Assembly (NCBI GenBank): GCA_002401965.1
Contig: NVUR01000003.1
Location: 1 to 64,000, forward strand
Direction: 5' to 3'
Length of the DNA stretch: 64,000 bases
Origin: Alphaproteobacteria bacterium
Lineage (GTDB): Bacteria > Pseudomonadota > Alphaproteobacteria > Micavibrionales > Micavibrionaceae
Below the pieces are notes generated by a model, which worked only from the letters and a program-made list of their open reading frames with translations, searched no databases and had not been told where the DNA came from. Made by a program: the position numbers and the translations under genes. Positions 34,217 to 42,780 of this stretch are shown here, piece after piece (the first letter of the stretch is position 1; every line of letters begins with the position of its first letter).

Positions 34217-34239
34217 AGTCCCATATAATGTGGGGTTTT
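34217..34239 (+). terminator. probable terminator after lpdA
   Basis: CCCATA (34220-34225) pairs with TGTGGG (34229-34234) around a three-base loop, followed by G and four Ts. A short but plausible intrinsic terminator 28 bases after the stop. Confidence 0.6.
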
Positions 34240-34295
34240 GCTGTGTTTGTTGTGTAGTAATTTGCATTTAATTATTACATCGCTGCTGCGTTGCT

Positions 34296-34313
34296 ACCGT
34301 ATTTTTATACGGT
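34296..34313. repeat. perfect hairpin ACCGTAT-TTTT-ATACGGT
   Basis: A 7-bp perfect stem with a 4-base loop in the gap between lpdA and the convergent trypco2 gene. No T-run follows on the plus strand. It could help end the minus-strand transcript or be part of a small repeat. Confidence 0.45.
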
Positions 34314-34361
34314 TACGCTCCTTGCGCCTTGTACTAAAATAAAGCCAAATTACTATAGGTG

Positions 34362-34730
34362 TTATTTCATAAAGTGGTTTACGCCAGGGATATGAGCTAA
34401 AATATTCAAAGTTCTACTGTGCCAGATGTTCTTAGTGTCGCTGTCGTTACTATTTTCATCTGGATTTTTATGTACCTTGAATTTAATTTTGGCTGTTTGT
34501 TCTTTCGCAGATTCCCCTCCGGCTTGAGCAGAGAATATGAGCCCCTTAACTTTTCCTTCGATTGTTGTGCTAACATAGAACTTTAATTCCAGCTCCACTT
34601 CTTCCAGTGCGAATAAATATGATGTGCCATTTTCCTCTTGATCTTCTTCTGATCGCCTTGAAGATTCAATAAGTTCGTTTTTTACGCTTTGAATTAAATC
34701 GGCTAAATGTAGGTTGTTATCTTCACTCAT
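34362..34730 (-). CDS. trypco2-like domain protein
   Basis: 122 residues. The pattern H-L-A-D-L-I-Q-S-V-K-N-E-L, then F-A-L-E-E-V-E-L-E-L-K-F, then a lysine-rich beta stretch ending K-I-K-F-K-V-H-K-N-P, follows the trypsin-co-occurring domain 2 (trypco2) layout. In other bacteria this domain accompanies trypsin-like proteases and is proposed to act in effector or conflict systems. No protease is adjacent here. It is preceded by nothing on its strand and followed by the lpdA terminator region. Family call by eye only. Confidence 0.6.
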   Translation of the reverse strand: MSEDNNLHLADLIQSVKNELIESSRRSEEDQEENGTSYLFALEEVELELKFYVSTTIEGKVKGLIFSAQAGGESAKEQTAKIKFKVHKNPDENSNDSDTKNIWHSRTLNILAHIPGVNHFMK

Positions 34731-34786
34731 CGCTTTTTCCTATGGCTGTTCTATTTAATATATAACCTAAGGGTGTGAATAAAATA

Positions 34787-35740
34787 TTAAGCGCGTGGAT
34801 GGGCGGCTTTGTAGGTCTCCATCATTTTTTTTGCATCGATATCGGTGTAGCGTTGGGTACTGCTGAGGGATACATGGCCTAATAACTCTTGAATTTCGCG
34901 TAGATTTGCACCGTTTTGCAGGAGGTGCGTGGCAAAGCTGTGGCGCAGGGCGTGCGGCGTTGCATTTTCGGGCAGACCAAGGGTGACGCGTAATTGCCGC
35001 ATGGCGCGTTGGGCAACGCCTTGGTTTAAACGCTGTCCGCGCGCGCCGAGGAAAATAGCTCTGTCTGGCGCGTTAGGATAGGGGCAGCTTAATAAATATT
35101 CTTCTAATATGTTTTCGACCAATTCCAGCACAGGGACTTGACGCTCTTTATTGCCTTTTCCGATGACGCGTAAAAACCCGTCACGTGGATAGTCTTTTAT
35201 ATCAAGGGATAGTGCCTCATTAATCCGCAACCCACAGCCATAGAGTAATGTGAATAATGCCATATTACGCATACCGACCCAGTCATGTTTTTCCATCATG
35301 CCTGCATACTGAATAACATCAAGTGCTTGTTTTTCATGCAGAGGGCGTGGCAGTTTATGGGGGATTTTGGGGCTGCGTACTGTATTAATTGCGGCGTTAT
35401 GCATGATGCCTTGTTTATCCAACCATGTCAGAAGGTTCTTAACGCCAGAGAGGGAGCGCGCACGACTGGCATTTGACGTGCCATCCATAGCTTTTTGGGA
35501 CATCCAGCTTCTAAAATCGCGGATGGAGACTTCTGATAAATCATTCAGGCTTGGTTTGGTTGCGAGATGACCGAATAGGAAATTTACAAAATACCCGACA
35601 TCCGAACCGTAGGCACGTAAGGTGTGTTGTGACATGTTTTTTTCAATGCGTAAATAATCATCCCATTTCAGGAGTTTATCCGCTAAATCTGCGGCACATA
35701 TGGCGATAATTTCTGCTTTTACGCAGCTATATCCAGCCAT
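34787..35740 (-). CDS. xerC: tyrosine recombinase XerC
   Basis: 317 residues from the ATG at 35740. N-terminal SAM-like core-binding domain, then the catalytic domain with R in C-G-L-R-I-N-E, K in G-K-G-N-K-E-R, H-A-L-R-H-S-F-A-T-H-L-L, L-L-G-H and the nucleophile Tyr in T-Q-R-Y-T. Resolves chromosome dimers at dif with XerD. It overlaps the end of the DUF484 gene by 22 bases; xerC-DUF484-fsa-priA is a conserved alphaproteobacterial order. Confidence 0.93.
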   Translation of the reverse strand: MAGYSCVKAEIIAICAADLADKLLKWDDYLRIEKNMSQHTLRAYGSDVGYFVNFLFGHLATKPSLNDLSEVSIRDFRSWMSQKAMDGTSNASRARSLSGVKNLLTWLDKQGIMHNAAINTVRSPKIPHKLPRPLHEKQALDVIQYAGMMEKHDWVGMRNMALFTLLYGCGLRINEALSLDIKDYPRDGFLRVIGKGNKERQVPVLELVENILEEYLLSCPYPNAPDRAIFLGARGQRLNQGVAQRAMRQLRVTLGLPENATPHALRHSFATHLLQNGANLREIQELLGHVSLSSTQRYTDIDAKKMMETYKAAHPRA

Positions 35741-36432
35741 GAACGAAAACACCTTTCAATAACGCGGGCGAGGAATATGATTTGGTCGGTGGCTTGCCCC
35801 TCGTGGAACATGTTGGGATCACGAGAGCCGAAAGCAAGGATTGCGGGCGGAGTATCCATTGATATATCAACACGCAATAAAATTTGAGAGCGAACAAGTG
35901 TCGCCCCGCCGCCATAGATGGCTTCGATACCGCTGATATCATCTTGCAGCAGGATAGTCTTGCCGTTCATCCATTCATTAATTGTGCCTTCGGGCAGAAT
36001 GCGGATGCCATTTTGATGGATATGGGGGATGTCTGTGCCGCTGGCTTCGATCACGAGGACAGAGATATCGACATTCAATGTCGCTGCCAAATCCATGGTG
36101 ATGCAATGGATGAACTCGTCGAAATGTGTGGCTTCCAAAACGCGCAGAACACCCATATGGATGCGCTGTTGATTATTCATATTAGAGCGCGCATTTTCCA
36201 CGATTTCGCGTGTGCTTTCGATGACTTCTTCTTTGTCGGCCTTTAGGCGCTCGATCATATAGGATTGAAAATCGGCCAGCCCTTTTCCCTGAACAGTCGC
36301 AGGCGGAAGCAGTAAGTCGCAGACCTGCGGGTTATCTTTTAGAAAATTCGGATTTTCACTCAAAAACGCGATGACGCTATCTTCTGTAATGGTTTTGGAA
36401 TTATCGGACATGTTATTATCTACTCTGGACAT
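35719..36432 (-). CDS. DUF484 family protein (GAF-like)
   Basis: 237 residues. The N-terminal part has V-I-A-F-L-S-E-N-P-N-F-L, the DUF484 signature, followed by a short coiled coil (about 65-90) and a GAF-like domain to the end. Function is unknown, but the gene is regularly found next to xerC. A second ATG at 36411 (M-S-D-N-S-K) is an equal candidate start. A 10-bp perfect inverted repeat sits just upstream. Confidence 0.88.
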   Translation of the reverse strand: MSRVDNNMSDNSKTITEDSVIAFLSENPNFLKDNPQVCDLLLPPATVQGKGLADFQSYMIERLKADKEEVIESTREIVENARSNMNNQQRIHMGVLRVLEATHFDEFIHCITMDLAATLNVDISVLVIEASGTDIPHIHQNGIRILPEGTINEWMNGKTILLQDDISGIEAIYGGGATLVRSQILLRVDISMDTPPAILAFGSRDPNMFHEGQATDQIIFLARVIERCFRSWLDIAA

Positions 36433-36436
36433 GGAA

Positions 36437-36466
36437 ATATTCTACCACAGGCAGGCGGTAGAATAT
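36437..36466. repeat. 10-bp perfect inverted repeat between fsa and DUF484
   Basis: ATATTCTACC (36437-36446) and GGTAGAATAT (36457-36466) are exact reverse complements around a 10-base loop. It ends 5 bases before the first possible DUF484 start. No U-tract follows, so it is more likely a leader hairpin or operator than a terminator. Confidence 0.6.
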
Positions 36467-36488
36467 AGCGCGATAATAGAGGAAAATG

Positions 36489-37145
36489 TTAGAGGATTGA
36501 TTGTCCTGTTTTTTCCCAATCTTTAACAAATGCGGCAAGGCCACTTTCGGTCAAAGGATGATTGAACAGCTGGTTTATGACTTTCGGTGGTGCGGTCATT
36601 ACGTGCGCGCCCATTTTTGCGCTTTCTATAATGTGCATAGGGTTACGGACGGAAGCAACCAGCACTTCTGTATCGAATTGAGGATAGTTATCGTAAATGC
36701 GGCAAATGTCAGAAATAAGATCCAGTCCTTGTTGGCTGAGGTCATCTAAACGCCCAATGAAGGGTGATATAAATGTTGCGCCTGCTTTGGCGGCTAGAAT
36801 AGCTTGTCCGGCGGAAAAACAGAGCGTTACATTAACCATTGTGCCGTCATCGGATAGCTCTTTACAAACGCGCAAGCCGTCCGGTGTTAAAGGCACTTTT
36901 ACCGCAACGTTATCGGCGATTTTGCGTAAGACTTCGGCTTCTTTACGCATGGTTTCATAGTCCGTCGCTGCGACTTCCGCGCTGACTGGGCCACTAACGA
37001 TTTCAGTAATTTCTTTGATAAGGGGTAAAAATTCGCGTCCTGATTTTGCGATGATGGACGGGTTTGTTGTTACTCCATCAAGTAAGCCGGTCGGGATAAG
37101 GGCTTTGATTTCATCAATGTCGGATGTATCGGCAAAAAACTTCAT
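36489..37145 (-). CDS. fsa: fructose-6-phosphate aldolase / transaldolase-like
   Basis: 218 residues, the length of the short transaldolase (FSA/TalC) family. Opening [16 protein letters not shown] near 24-30, and the Schiff-base lysine K83 in V-A-V-K-V-P-L-T. The later A-S-V-R-N-P segment is also typical. Transaldolase or F6P aldolase activity cannot be told apart by eye. Placed between DUF484 and priA, as in many alphaproteobacteria. Confidence 0.92.
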   Translation of the reverse strand: MKFFADTSDIDEIKALIPTGLLDGVTTNPSIIAKSGREFLPLIKEITEIVSGPVSAEVAATDYETMRKEAEVLRKIADNVAVKVPLTPDGLRVCKELSDDGTMVNVTLCFSAGQAILAAKAGATFISPFIGRLDDLSQQGLDLISDICRIYDNYPQFDTEVLVASVRNPMHIIESAKMGAHVMTAPPKVINQLFNHPLTESGLAAFVKDWEKTGQSIL

Positions 37146-37280
37146 TTAGTCAGTCCTATCTTTATCTGGAGCATCGTTAATATAATATATGCGCTTAACG
37201 TAAAGCGTTTCACATATCAGGACAAGAGGCTTTCACCAAGATTAACTGTTTTCGGGGGTATTTGTGTTATCGATAACGAT

Positions 37281-37724
37281 TTAGAGAGGGGAAAAATAAG
37301 ATTTGGCTTCTGTCTTGGTTAGATTACCGAAGCGCAGTGAGTCCATCAGAAGTTGATCTAAATTGTTATTTTCAATACCAGATATTATGGTGTTGGTCGT
37401 TAGTTCCGCGCGGTAATTTTTTGATATATGATCTTCTGGCAGTTGTATATTATGGGCATCCATATAATCCAATGTTTTTACGACCAAGTCTTGAATATCA
37501 TCATAACCCAGCTTGTCTTTAATCTCTAATTCTCTAAATGCGTTATGATGTGCGGTTTGAATTTCGGGGGTTGATTCGTAAATTTTGGCCATATGCATCA
37601 GACCTGCTTCAACATGCGTTTTGCTATAGGTAGGTATTGGCGCATTTGTATCATTGTCATGCTGATGATCATATCCGAAAGCGACTTTACACGCGTCACT
37701 GACTAAATTTTTAATTGATATCAT
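37281..37724 (-). CDS. unknown small soluble protein
   Basis: 147 residues, His/Asp-rich near the N-terminus (H-Q-H-D-N-D-T), predicted mostly helical, no signal peptide. No family recognised. It is divergent from priA with about 100 bases between starts, and has a 12-base palindrome GTTATCGATAAC (37266-37277) just past its stop. Confidence 0.6.
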   Translation of the reverse strand: MISIKNLVSDACKVAFGYDHQHDNDTNAPIPTYSKTHVEAGLMHMAKIYESTPEIQTAHHNAFRELEIKDKLGYDDIQDLVVKTLDYMDAHNIQLPEDHISKNYRAELTTNTIISGIENNNLDQLLMDSLRFGNLTKTEAKSYFSPL

Positions 37725-37826
37725 TTCATCACCCCATTATTTTCGGTCATTTTACGGTTTTTTTATTTCAAAAGCAAATTCCTTAAAGGGATAGGCCTAT
37801 TCTGATCAAGATGTTATATAGATATT

Positions 37827-40094
37827 ATGGATCAAGGATCATTTTTCGAAGAAGAGGCACGTGCGTCTGCGCCGATAGTTGGCGGACAGGTGATGCGCGT
37901 GCTTGTGCCATATCCCGTGGATAAGGCCTATGATTACGCTGTGCCGCCGAATATATCGGTGGGCGCGGGGGATTATGTGTGTGTGCCACTGGGTAATCGT
38001 GAGATATCGGGCGTTGTCTGGGGGGATGCTTCAGGTGATGTTAAGCCGAAAAAGCTGAAATCCATTATATCGAAATATGATTTAGACCCGATGCCGCAAG
38101 AGCATCGCCATTTCATTGATTGGGTGGCTGGCTATACGCTTGGCGCGCTTGGCTCTGTTCTTAAAATGTCACTCAGCGCGCCTGCGGGTTTAACCCCGCC
38201 AAAGCCTGCGCGTGGGTTTCGGTGTAATGCAGAATATGTCGCGCCTGCCAAAGGCCTATCCGCACAACGCCAGAGCGTGTTGGCCGTGGTGGCCGATGGG
38301 AAGACGCGCATTGCTTCTGAACTTGCGGATATGGCGGGATGCTCTGCCGCAGTGGTTAAGGGGATGGCGGATAAGGACATGTTGGAAGAAGTCAGCGTTT
38401 ATAACCCTGCGCCGTGCCTTTATCCTGATTACGAGAATAGCGGTGCGGATTTATCAGAAGATCAGCGCATGGTCGCGGATGAGTTATGCGCGGATGTGCG
38501 TGCAGGTAAGTACAGCGCATCCTTGTTGGATGGTGTAACGGGTGCGGGTAAAACCGAGGTGTATTTCGAAGCCGTTGCCGAAGCGTTAAAGCAGGGGCAG
38601 CAAGTGGTTATTCTGTTGCCTGAAATTGCGCTATCCAATGCATTTTTGAAGCGGTTCAAATCACGCTTTGGTTGTGCGCCTGCTTTGTGGCATTCACATT
38701 TAACACCTGCACAAAGACGAACCGCGTGGCGCGGCGTGGCGCAAGGGGATAGTCGCGTGGTGGTTGGTGCGCGCTCGGCTTTGTTTTTGCCGTATAAGAA
38801 CCTTGGCCTGATTATTGTGGATGAGGAACATGACCCTGCCTATAAGCAGGAAGATGGCGTGATTTATAATGCGCGGGATATGGCGGTGGTGCGCGCGCAT
38901 ATGGGGAAAATTCCCGTGTGCCTTGCCTCTGCAACGCCGTCACTGGAAACCATGATGAATGCGTGGGAAGAACCATTGGGCACGGGGCGGTACAAGCATT
39001 TAATTCTTGAAAGTCGTTATGGTGGCGCGGTATTGCCCGATATATCGGTGGTAGATTTACGCGCAGATAAACCGGATCGTCAGTGCTTTTTATCCTCTGC
39101 GGTGATTGAAGCGGTGCAAAAAGCCTTGGATGCGGGGGAGCAATCTTTGTTGTTCTTGAATCGCCGTGGCTATGCGCCGCTGACCTTATGCCGCACCTGT
39201 GGGCATCGGTTTGAATGTCCGCGTTGTACCGCTTGGTTGGTGGAGCATAGAAGCTCGGGGCGGTTGCACTGTCATCATTGTGACTTCCGTATCTCTGTCC
39301 CGAAGAATTGCCCTGAATGTGATGATATGGATAGCCTTGCCGCGTGTGGGCCGGGGGTGGAGCGTATTTTCGAGGAAGCAAAGCGAAACTTCCCTGATGC
39401 GCGGATTATGATTTTGGCCAGTGATACGGCAGAGAGTAATGAAGAGCTGAAGGCGATGTTGGATGATATTATTGCGGGCGAGGTGGATATCGTTATCGGG
39501 ACGCAAATTATCGCGAAGGGGCATCACTTTCCGAACCTGACCTTTGTTGGTGTGATTGATGCCGACCTTGGGTTAAAGGGCGGTGATTTACGCGCGGCGG
39601 AGCGTACCTATCAAATGTTACATCAAGTGGCAGGGCGCGCAGGGCGAGAGCAGAAAAAGGGGCATGTGCTGTTGCAAAGTTGGATGCCGGATCACCGGAT
39701 TATGAAGGCAATGGCCGCGTCCTCGCATAATGGCGGGCGTGATGAATTCTTAAGTGTGGAAGCGGCGGAGCGTGAGGCTGCTAATATGCCGCCTTACAGC
39801 CGTTTGTGCGCGATTATTATTGCAGGGCGTGAGGCAAGCCTTGTTCTTGATGTTGCCAAAGCCTTAGGGCGAACATCGCCGCAAGGTGTAACGGAGGACG
39901 GCTTGCGCATTCAAACACTTGGCCCTGCACCTGCGCCTTTGGCACGTTTACGCGGGCGTTATCGTTATCGTTTATTGGTGCGGGCGGATAAGGCGATTAA
40001 TATTCAAAAAACCGTGGCGCATTGGGTTAACGGTGTGAAAACGCCGTCAACGGTGCGGGTTTATATTGATATCGATCCGCAGAGCTTTTTGTAA
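37827..40094 (+). CDS. priA: primosomal protein N' (replication restart helicase)
   Basis: 755 residues. N-terminal DNA-binding domain, superfamily 2 helicase with Walker A G-V-T-G-A-G-K-T-E from residue 236 and D-E-E-H Walker B, and a zinc-binding insertion with paired cysteines (C-R-T-C-G-H, C-P-R-C, C-H-H-C, C-P-E-C). PriA reloads the replisome at stalled forks. In alphaproteobacteria it is often close to atpH; here four genes and a pseudogene separate them. Confidence 0.96.
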   Translation: MDQGSFFEEEARASAPIVGGQVMRVLVPYPVDKAYDYAVPPNISVGAGDYVCVPLGNREISGVVWGDASGDVKPKKLKSIISKYDLDPMPQEHRHFIDWVAGYTLGALGSVLKMSLSAPAGLTPPKPARGFRCNAEYVAPAKGLSAQRQSVLAVVADGKTRIASELADMAGCSAAVVKGMADKDMLEEVSVYNPAPCLYPDYENSGADLSEDQRMVADELCADVRAGKYSASLLDGVTGAGKTEVYFEAVAEALKQGQQVVILLPEIALSNAFLKRFKSRFGCAPALWHSHLTPAQRRTAWRGVAQGDSRVVVGARSALFLPYKNLGLIIVDEEHDPAYKQEDGVIYNARDMAVVRAHMGKIPVCLASATPSLETMMNAWEEPLGTGRYKHLILESRYGGAVLPDISVVDLRADKPDRQCFLSSAVIEAVQKALDAGEQSLLFLNRRGYAPLTLCRTCGHRFECPRCTAWLVEHRSSGRLHCHHCDFRISVPKNCPECDDMDSLAACGPGVERIFEEAKRNFPDARIMILASDTAESNEELKAMLDDIIAGEVDIVIGTQIIAKGHHFPNLTFVGVIDADLGLKGGDLRAAERTYQMLHQVAGRAGREQKKGHVLLQSWMPDHRIMKAMAASSHNGGRDEFLSVEAAEREAANMPPYSRLCAIIIAGREASLVLDVAKALGRTSPQGVTEDGLRIQTLGPAPAPLARLRGRYRYRLLVRADKAINIQKTVAHWVNGVKTPSTVRVYIDIDPQSFL

Positions 40095-40134
40095 TTATAT
40101 GTCATAATTTTTACATTGGAGTTGGTATGGTTCA

Positions 40135-40461
40135 TTGAAACATATATCAGAAGGGGCTCAAGCAGCGTGGCGTTTTCAAAATGGTGCGCGCGTTACGAAG
40201 CCTGCTGAATAGCTGGATGAAAGGGGTGTCGTTGTCTAGATTACCGATTTTATAGGTCGTAATGGTTATGGAAAAATGGAGTTTTATGATAATGGTTGGC
40301 ATCATGGGGAAGAGGTTATTGGGGGAGGACACCCCATATGTGAGCATATTTTACCTCTTGTTGAGCAACCGACTGCTGTGGTGTTTTATTGGAATATTAA
40401 TGCAGGGATAGCAATGCATAATAAGCGTCTTGATCTTTTGGTACTTGATTATACACTGTAA
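40135..40461 (+). pseudogene. degraded small protein with two in-frame TAG stops
   Basis: One frame reads without other stops from 40135 to a TAA at 40459-40461, interrupted by TAG at 40210-40212 and 40237-40239. Both could be mutated CAG codons. The nearest upstream ATG (40127) is out of frame by one base, suggesting a lost base near the start. The last 61 codons, from ATG 40276, are still open (ends L-V-L-D-Y-T-L). TAG is a normal stop elsewhere in this window (for example dgt), so recoding is unlikely. The original family is not recognised. Confidence 0.65.
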
Positions 40462-40491
40462 GTTACCGTGTTTTCTATGATGTTTTGTATT

Positions 40492-41322
40492 TTATGTACG
40501 TTTCTTTTTCCAACGTTTTATTGTGCGTTTAAACGGGTAGGTTAACCAGCCGATAAAGTTTTTCTCGGGGAAGTTCTTTTGTTCCTTTGGGGATAGTCCG
40601 AGGCCAGAGGGTAATTCCTCTGGATGATAGTAAGAGCCAAATATAAGATCTAGAAATGGGAATGCGCCGCAGAAATTCTTGTTATAAGCACTGGCGACTG
40701 TGGCGTGATGCCAACGGTGATAATGCGGTGAAGCCAAAATATAACGCAGGGGTTTATCAAATTTCAAGTCATAATTCATATGCGTTATATAATTCATCAT
40801 TTTGAGGATTATGATTGCACCGATGAAACCAGCCCCTGTGAACCCGAAGATGTAAAGGATAGTACTATCGAGCATTGTTGCGACGAAGATATCTATGGGA
40901 TGCAGGCGAAAGCCCGTGATCCATGTGATTTGCGTCGCGCTGTGGTGGATGGAGTGGTATGACCACATATAAAAATGGGTAAATCTGTGACGCCAATAGG
41001 TGGAGAAATCCAGTAAAATGGCACCAAATATGATTTGTATCATGACGGGCAGGGATTGTATTTGTTGGTCGAATAGTTGCTCAGTTATCAGTGGTGCCAG
41101 TGTGATGTTGATAAATAATACCGCGATAACTGCCATCAGAGGCGCAAAGAAAAAGAGGTTTGTGATGGCAAGAAGCACCTCGTTCTTCATATCATCCTTA
41201 AAAATCCCAGTATTTTTTTCTGCTGGTCTTATACGCTCGATGAATGAAAAAATAATGCCGAAAATTATAATTTCAATCAAGCTGGGTAGAGGTTCATAAG
41301 AAAAATCTGTAAATATATCCAT
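40492..41322 (-). CDS. sterol desaturase / fatty acid hydroxylase family membrane protein
   Basis: 276 residues. Four to five hydrophobic segments plus the three His clusters of the di-iron fatty acid hydroxylase superfamily: H112-x3-H116, H123-x2-H126-H127 and H200-x-H202-x2-H205-H206. The enzyme would use O2 to hydroxylate or desaturate a lipid in the membrane. The substrate is unknown. It lies downstream of two spermidine-synthase-like genes on the same strand with a 27-base gap, so the three may be one transcript. Confidence 0.87.
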   Translation of the reverse strand: MDIFTDFSYEPLPSLIEIIIFGIIFSFIERIRPAEKNTGIFKDDMKNEVLLAITNLFFFAPLMAVIAVLFINITLAPLITEQLFDQQIQSLPVMIQIIFGAILLDFSTYWRHRFTHFYMWSYHSIHHSATQITWITGFRLHPIDIFVATMLDSTILYIFGFTGAGFIGAIIILKMMNYITHMNYDLKFDKPLRYILASPHYHRWHHATVASAYNKNFCGAFPFLDLIFGSYYHPEELPSGLGLSPKEQKNFPEKNFIGWLTYPFKRTIKRWKKKRT

Positions 41323-41349
41323 GTTTTACCTGTTTATCTTTATCCTGAT

Positions 41350-42756
41350 CTATTCAGCATTATCTGTGTATATCGACCCTGCATCAATATCTGCATAATG
41401 TTTGTATATGTACATATAATTGGCACTTTTTGTTGGATCTTGTGACCAGATATCTTGCTTATTATCGGGGGCGTGCCGTGATAAATACGGGAATACGGAA
41501 CGTATGGTATTATCAATATTTTTTGAGAATAAATTATTGAAATTAGGGGAGGTAATGAAGTTTGCGATTAATATCGCTTTGTCATTCAAATGGCTTTTTA
41601 TTTCAAAGAAAAATTCTTGTGTCACAAGATGTTCCGGTATGCTGAGACCACCAAGGTAAGCATCAAGAAGGATGATATCGAATTTTTTATCCGTTCTGGC
41701 CAGATATGCACGCGCAGGGATGGGGTAGAATGTTTTATTCTTTTGCAGCTTTTCTTTTAGCAGGTATTCTTCGGAGACTTCCTTTAGATCTTTATCAATA
41801 TCAAGATAGGTGTAATTATTTTTTAAATCATTGTGACCAAAGGTAAAACCACCTGCGCCTATAATAAGAATGTTTTTTGGTAGCGCATCTTTGGGAATGG
41901 ATTTAATGGTTATCTGTTCGCCAAATTCGATATAGGGATGCTTTCGCCCATTTTTAGAATACATGGAAGAGTCGTTATTGTTGATGAATAGATGCGGTGC
42001 GCCACCGTCATCGTCAATCTCCATAACCATAATGGTACTGTATTTATTATTTTTTACAATATTGAGTGTTTCCATGACGGCGTCAGAATTTAACATTGCG
42101 GAGAATCCGACAATAGCAAGCATCACCATGGTCGTATCACGCGTTTGTTTTTTTCCTAAGATAAGAACCAACACAAGTAACATAACAAAAAGCAGTGTTA
42201 CTGTATGGTGAACACCGATTGTACCCATGAGAATTAATGTGGTGAGGAGTGATCCTGTAAAAGAACCCATAGTGGAGATAAACAGCATCCGTCCTGTAAT
42301 TGTCGAGAGCTTCGCTTTTGAGAAATAATTACTAATAAGGGGGATGGTTTGACCAAGTAAGTATATTGGGGTTACAAGGAAGACGAGGCAATATATAGCC
42401 ACTTTGGCGATGTTGTTTTCTACGCCCATCGCATCCAGACCAATAAAGAAAAACTGAAATACAAAATAGCTTAAGGCAGGCAGGAGAAAGGCACTGGCGA
42501 TGACAACGTTGGAGAGTAGCTTTTTTCTGATACTGCGAAATTGCCCTTTTGAATTTTTAATTTTGAATTGCCCACCTGAATGATATCCAACGGCCAAAGG
42601 CATTAGAACAGCGGCAATAATAACCGATACGGAATCTGTTCCGTTTCCAACAAAGGGAATGGTTTGGCGTATGGCTAATAGCTCGGCAGATAAGATTATA
42701 TACCCTTCGAGGGCTATAATGATGAATAGAAAAAAAGTGTTATTCAATTTTGTCAT
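41350..42756 (-). CDS. membrane-bound spermidine-synthase-like protein, copy 1
   Basis: 468 residues. About seven hydrophobic helices (to about residue 215) precede a SAM-dependent aminopropyltransferase-like domain: I-I-G-A-G-G-F-T-F-G-H-N-D binding loop, Y-L-D-I-D acidic strand, and F-D-I-I-L-L-D-A-Y. This is the fused transporter-like/SpeE-like architecture seen in many bacteria; polyamine production is not proven. It is highly similar to the next gene through its whole length, so a tandem duplication. Its own C-terminus is shorter by about 15 residues. Confidence 0.82.
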   Translation of the reverse strand: MTKLNNTFFLFIIIALEGYIILSAELLAIRQTIPFVGNGTDSVSVIIAAVLMPLAVGYHSGGQFKIKNSKGQFRSIRKKLLSNVVIASAFLLPALSYFVFQFFFIGLDAMGVENNIAKVAIYCLVFLVTPIYLLGQTIPLISNYFSKAKLSTITGRMLFISTMGSFTGSLLTTLILMGTIGVHHTVTLLFVMLLVLVLILGKKQTRDTTMVMLAIVGFSAMLNSDAVMETLNIVKNNKYSTIMVMEIDDDGGAPHLFINNNDSSMYSKNGRKHPYIEFGEQITIKSIPKDALPKNILIIGAGGFTFGHNDLKNNYTYLDIDKDLKEVSEEYLLKEKLQKNKTFYPIPARAYLARTDKKFDIILLDAYLGGLSIPEHLVTQEFFFEIKSHLNDKAILIANFITSPNFNNLFSKNIDNTIRSVFPYLSRHAPDNKQDIWSQDPTKSANYMYIYKHYADIDAGSIYTDNAE

Positions 42757-42780
42757 ATCGTTACTTCTTTATTGATAGTC

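Noticed and set aside
37266..37277. Palindrome GTTATCGATAAC
   Set aside because: A 12-base palindrome in AT-rich sequence can arise by chance; no repeat copy or gene-start context was seen.
40135..40461. Recoding of TAG as an amino acid
   Set aside because: TAG is the normal stop of other genes in the window, such as dgt and DUF983, so decay is simpler.
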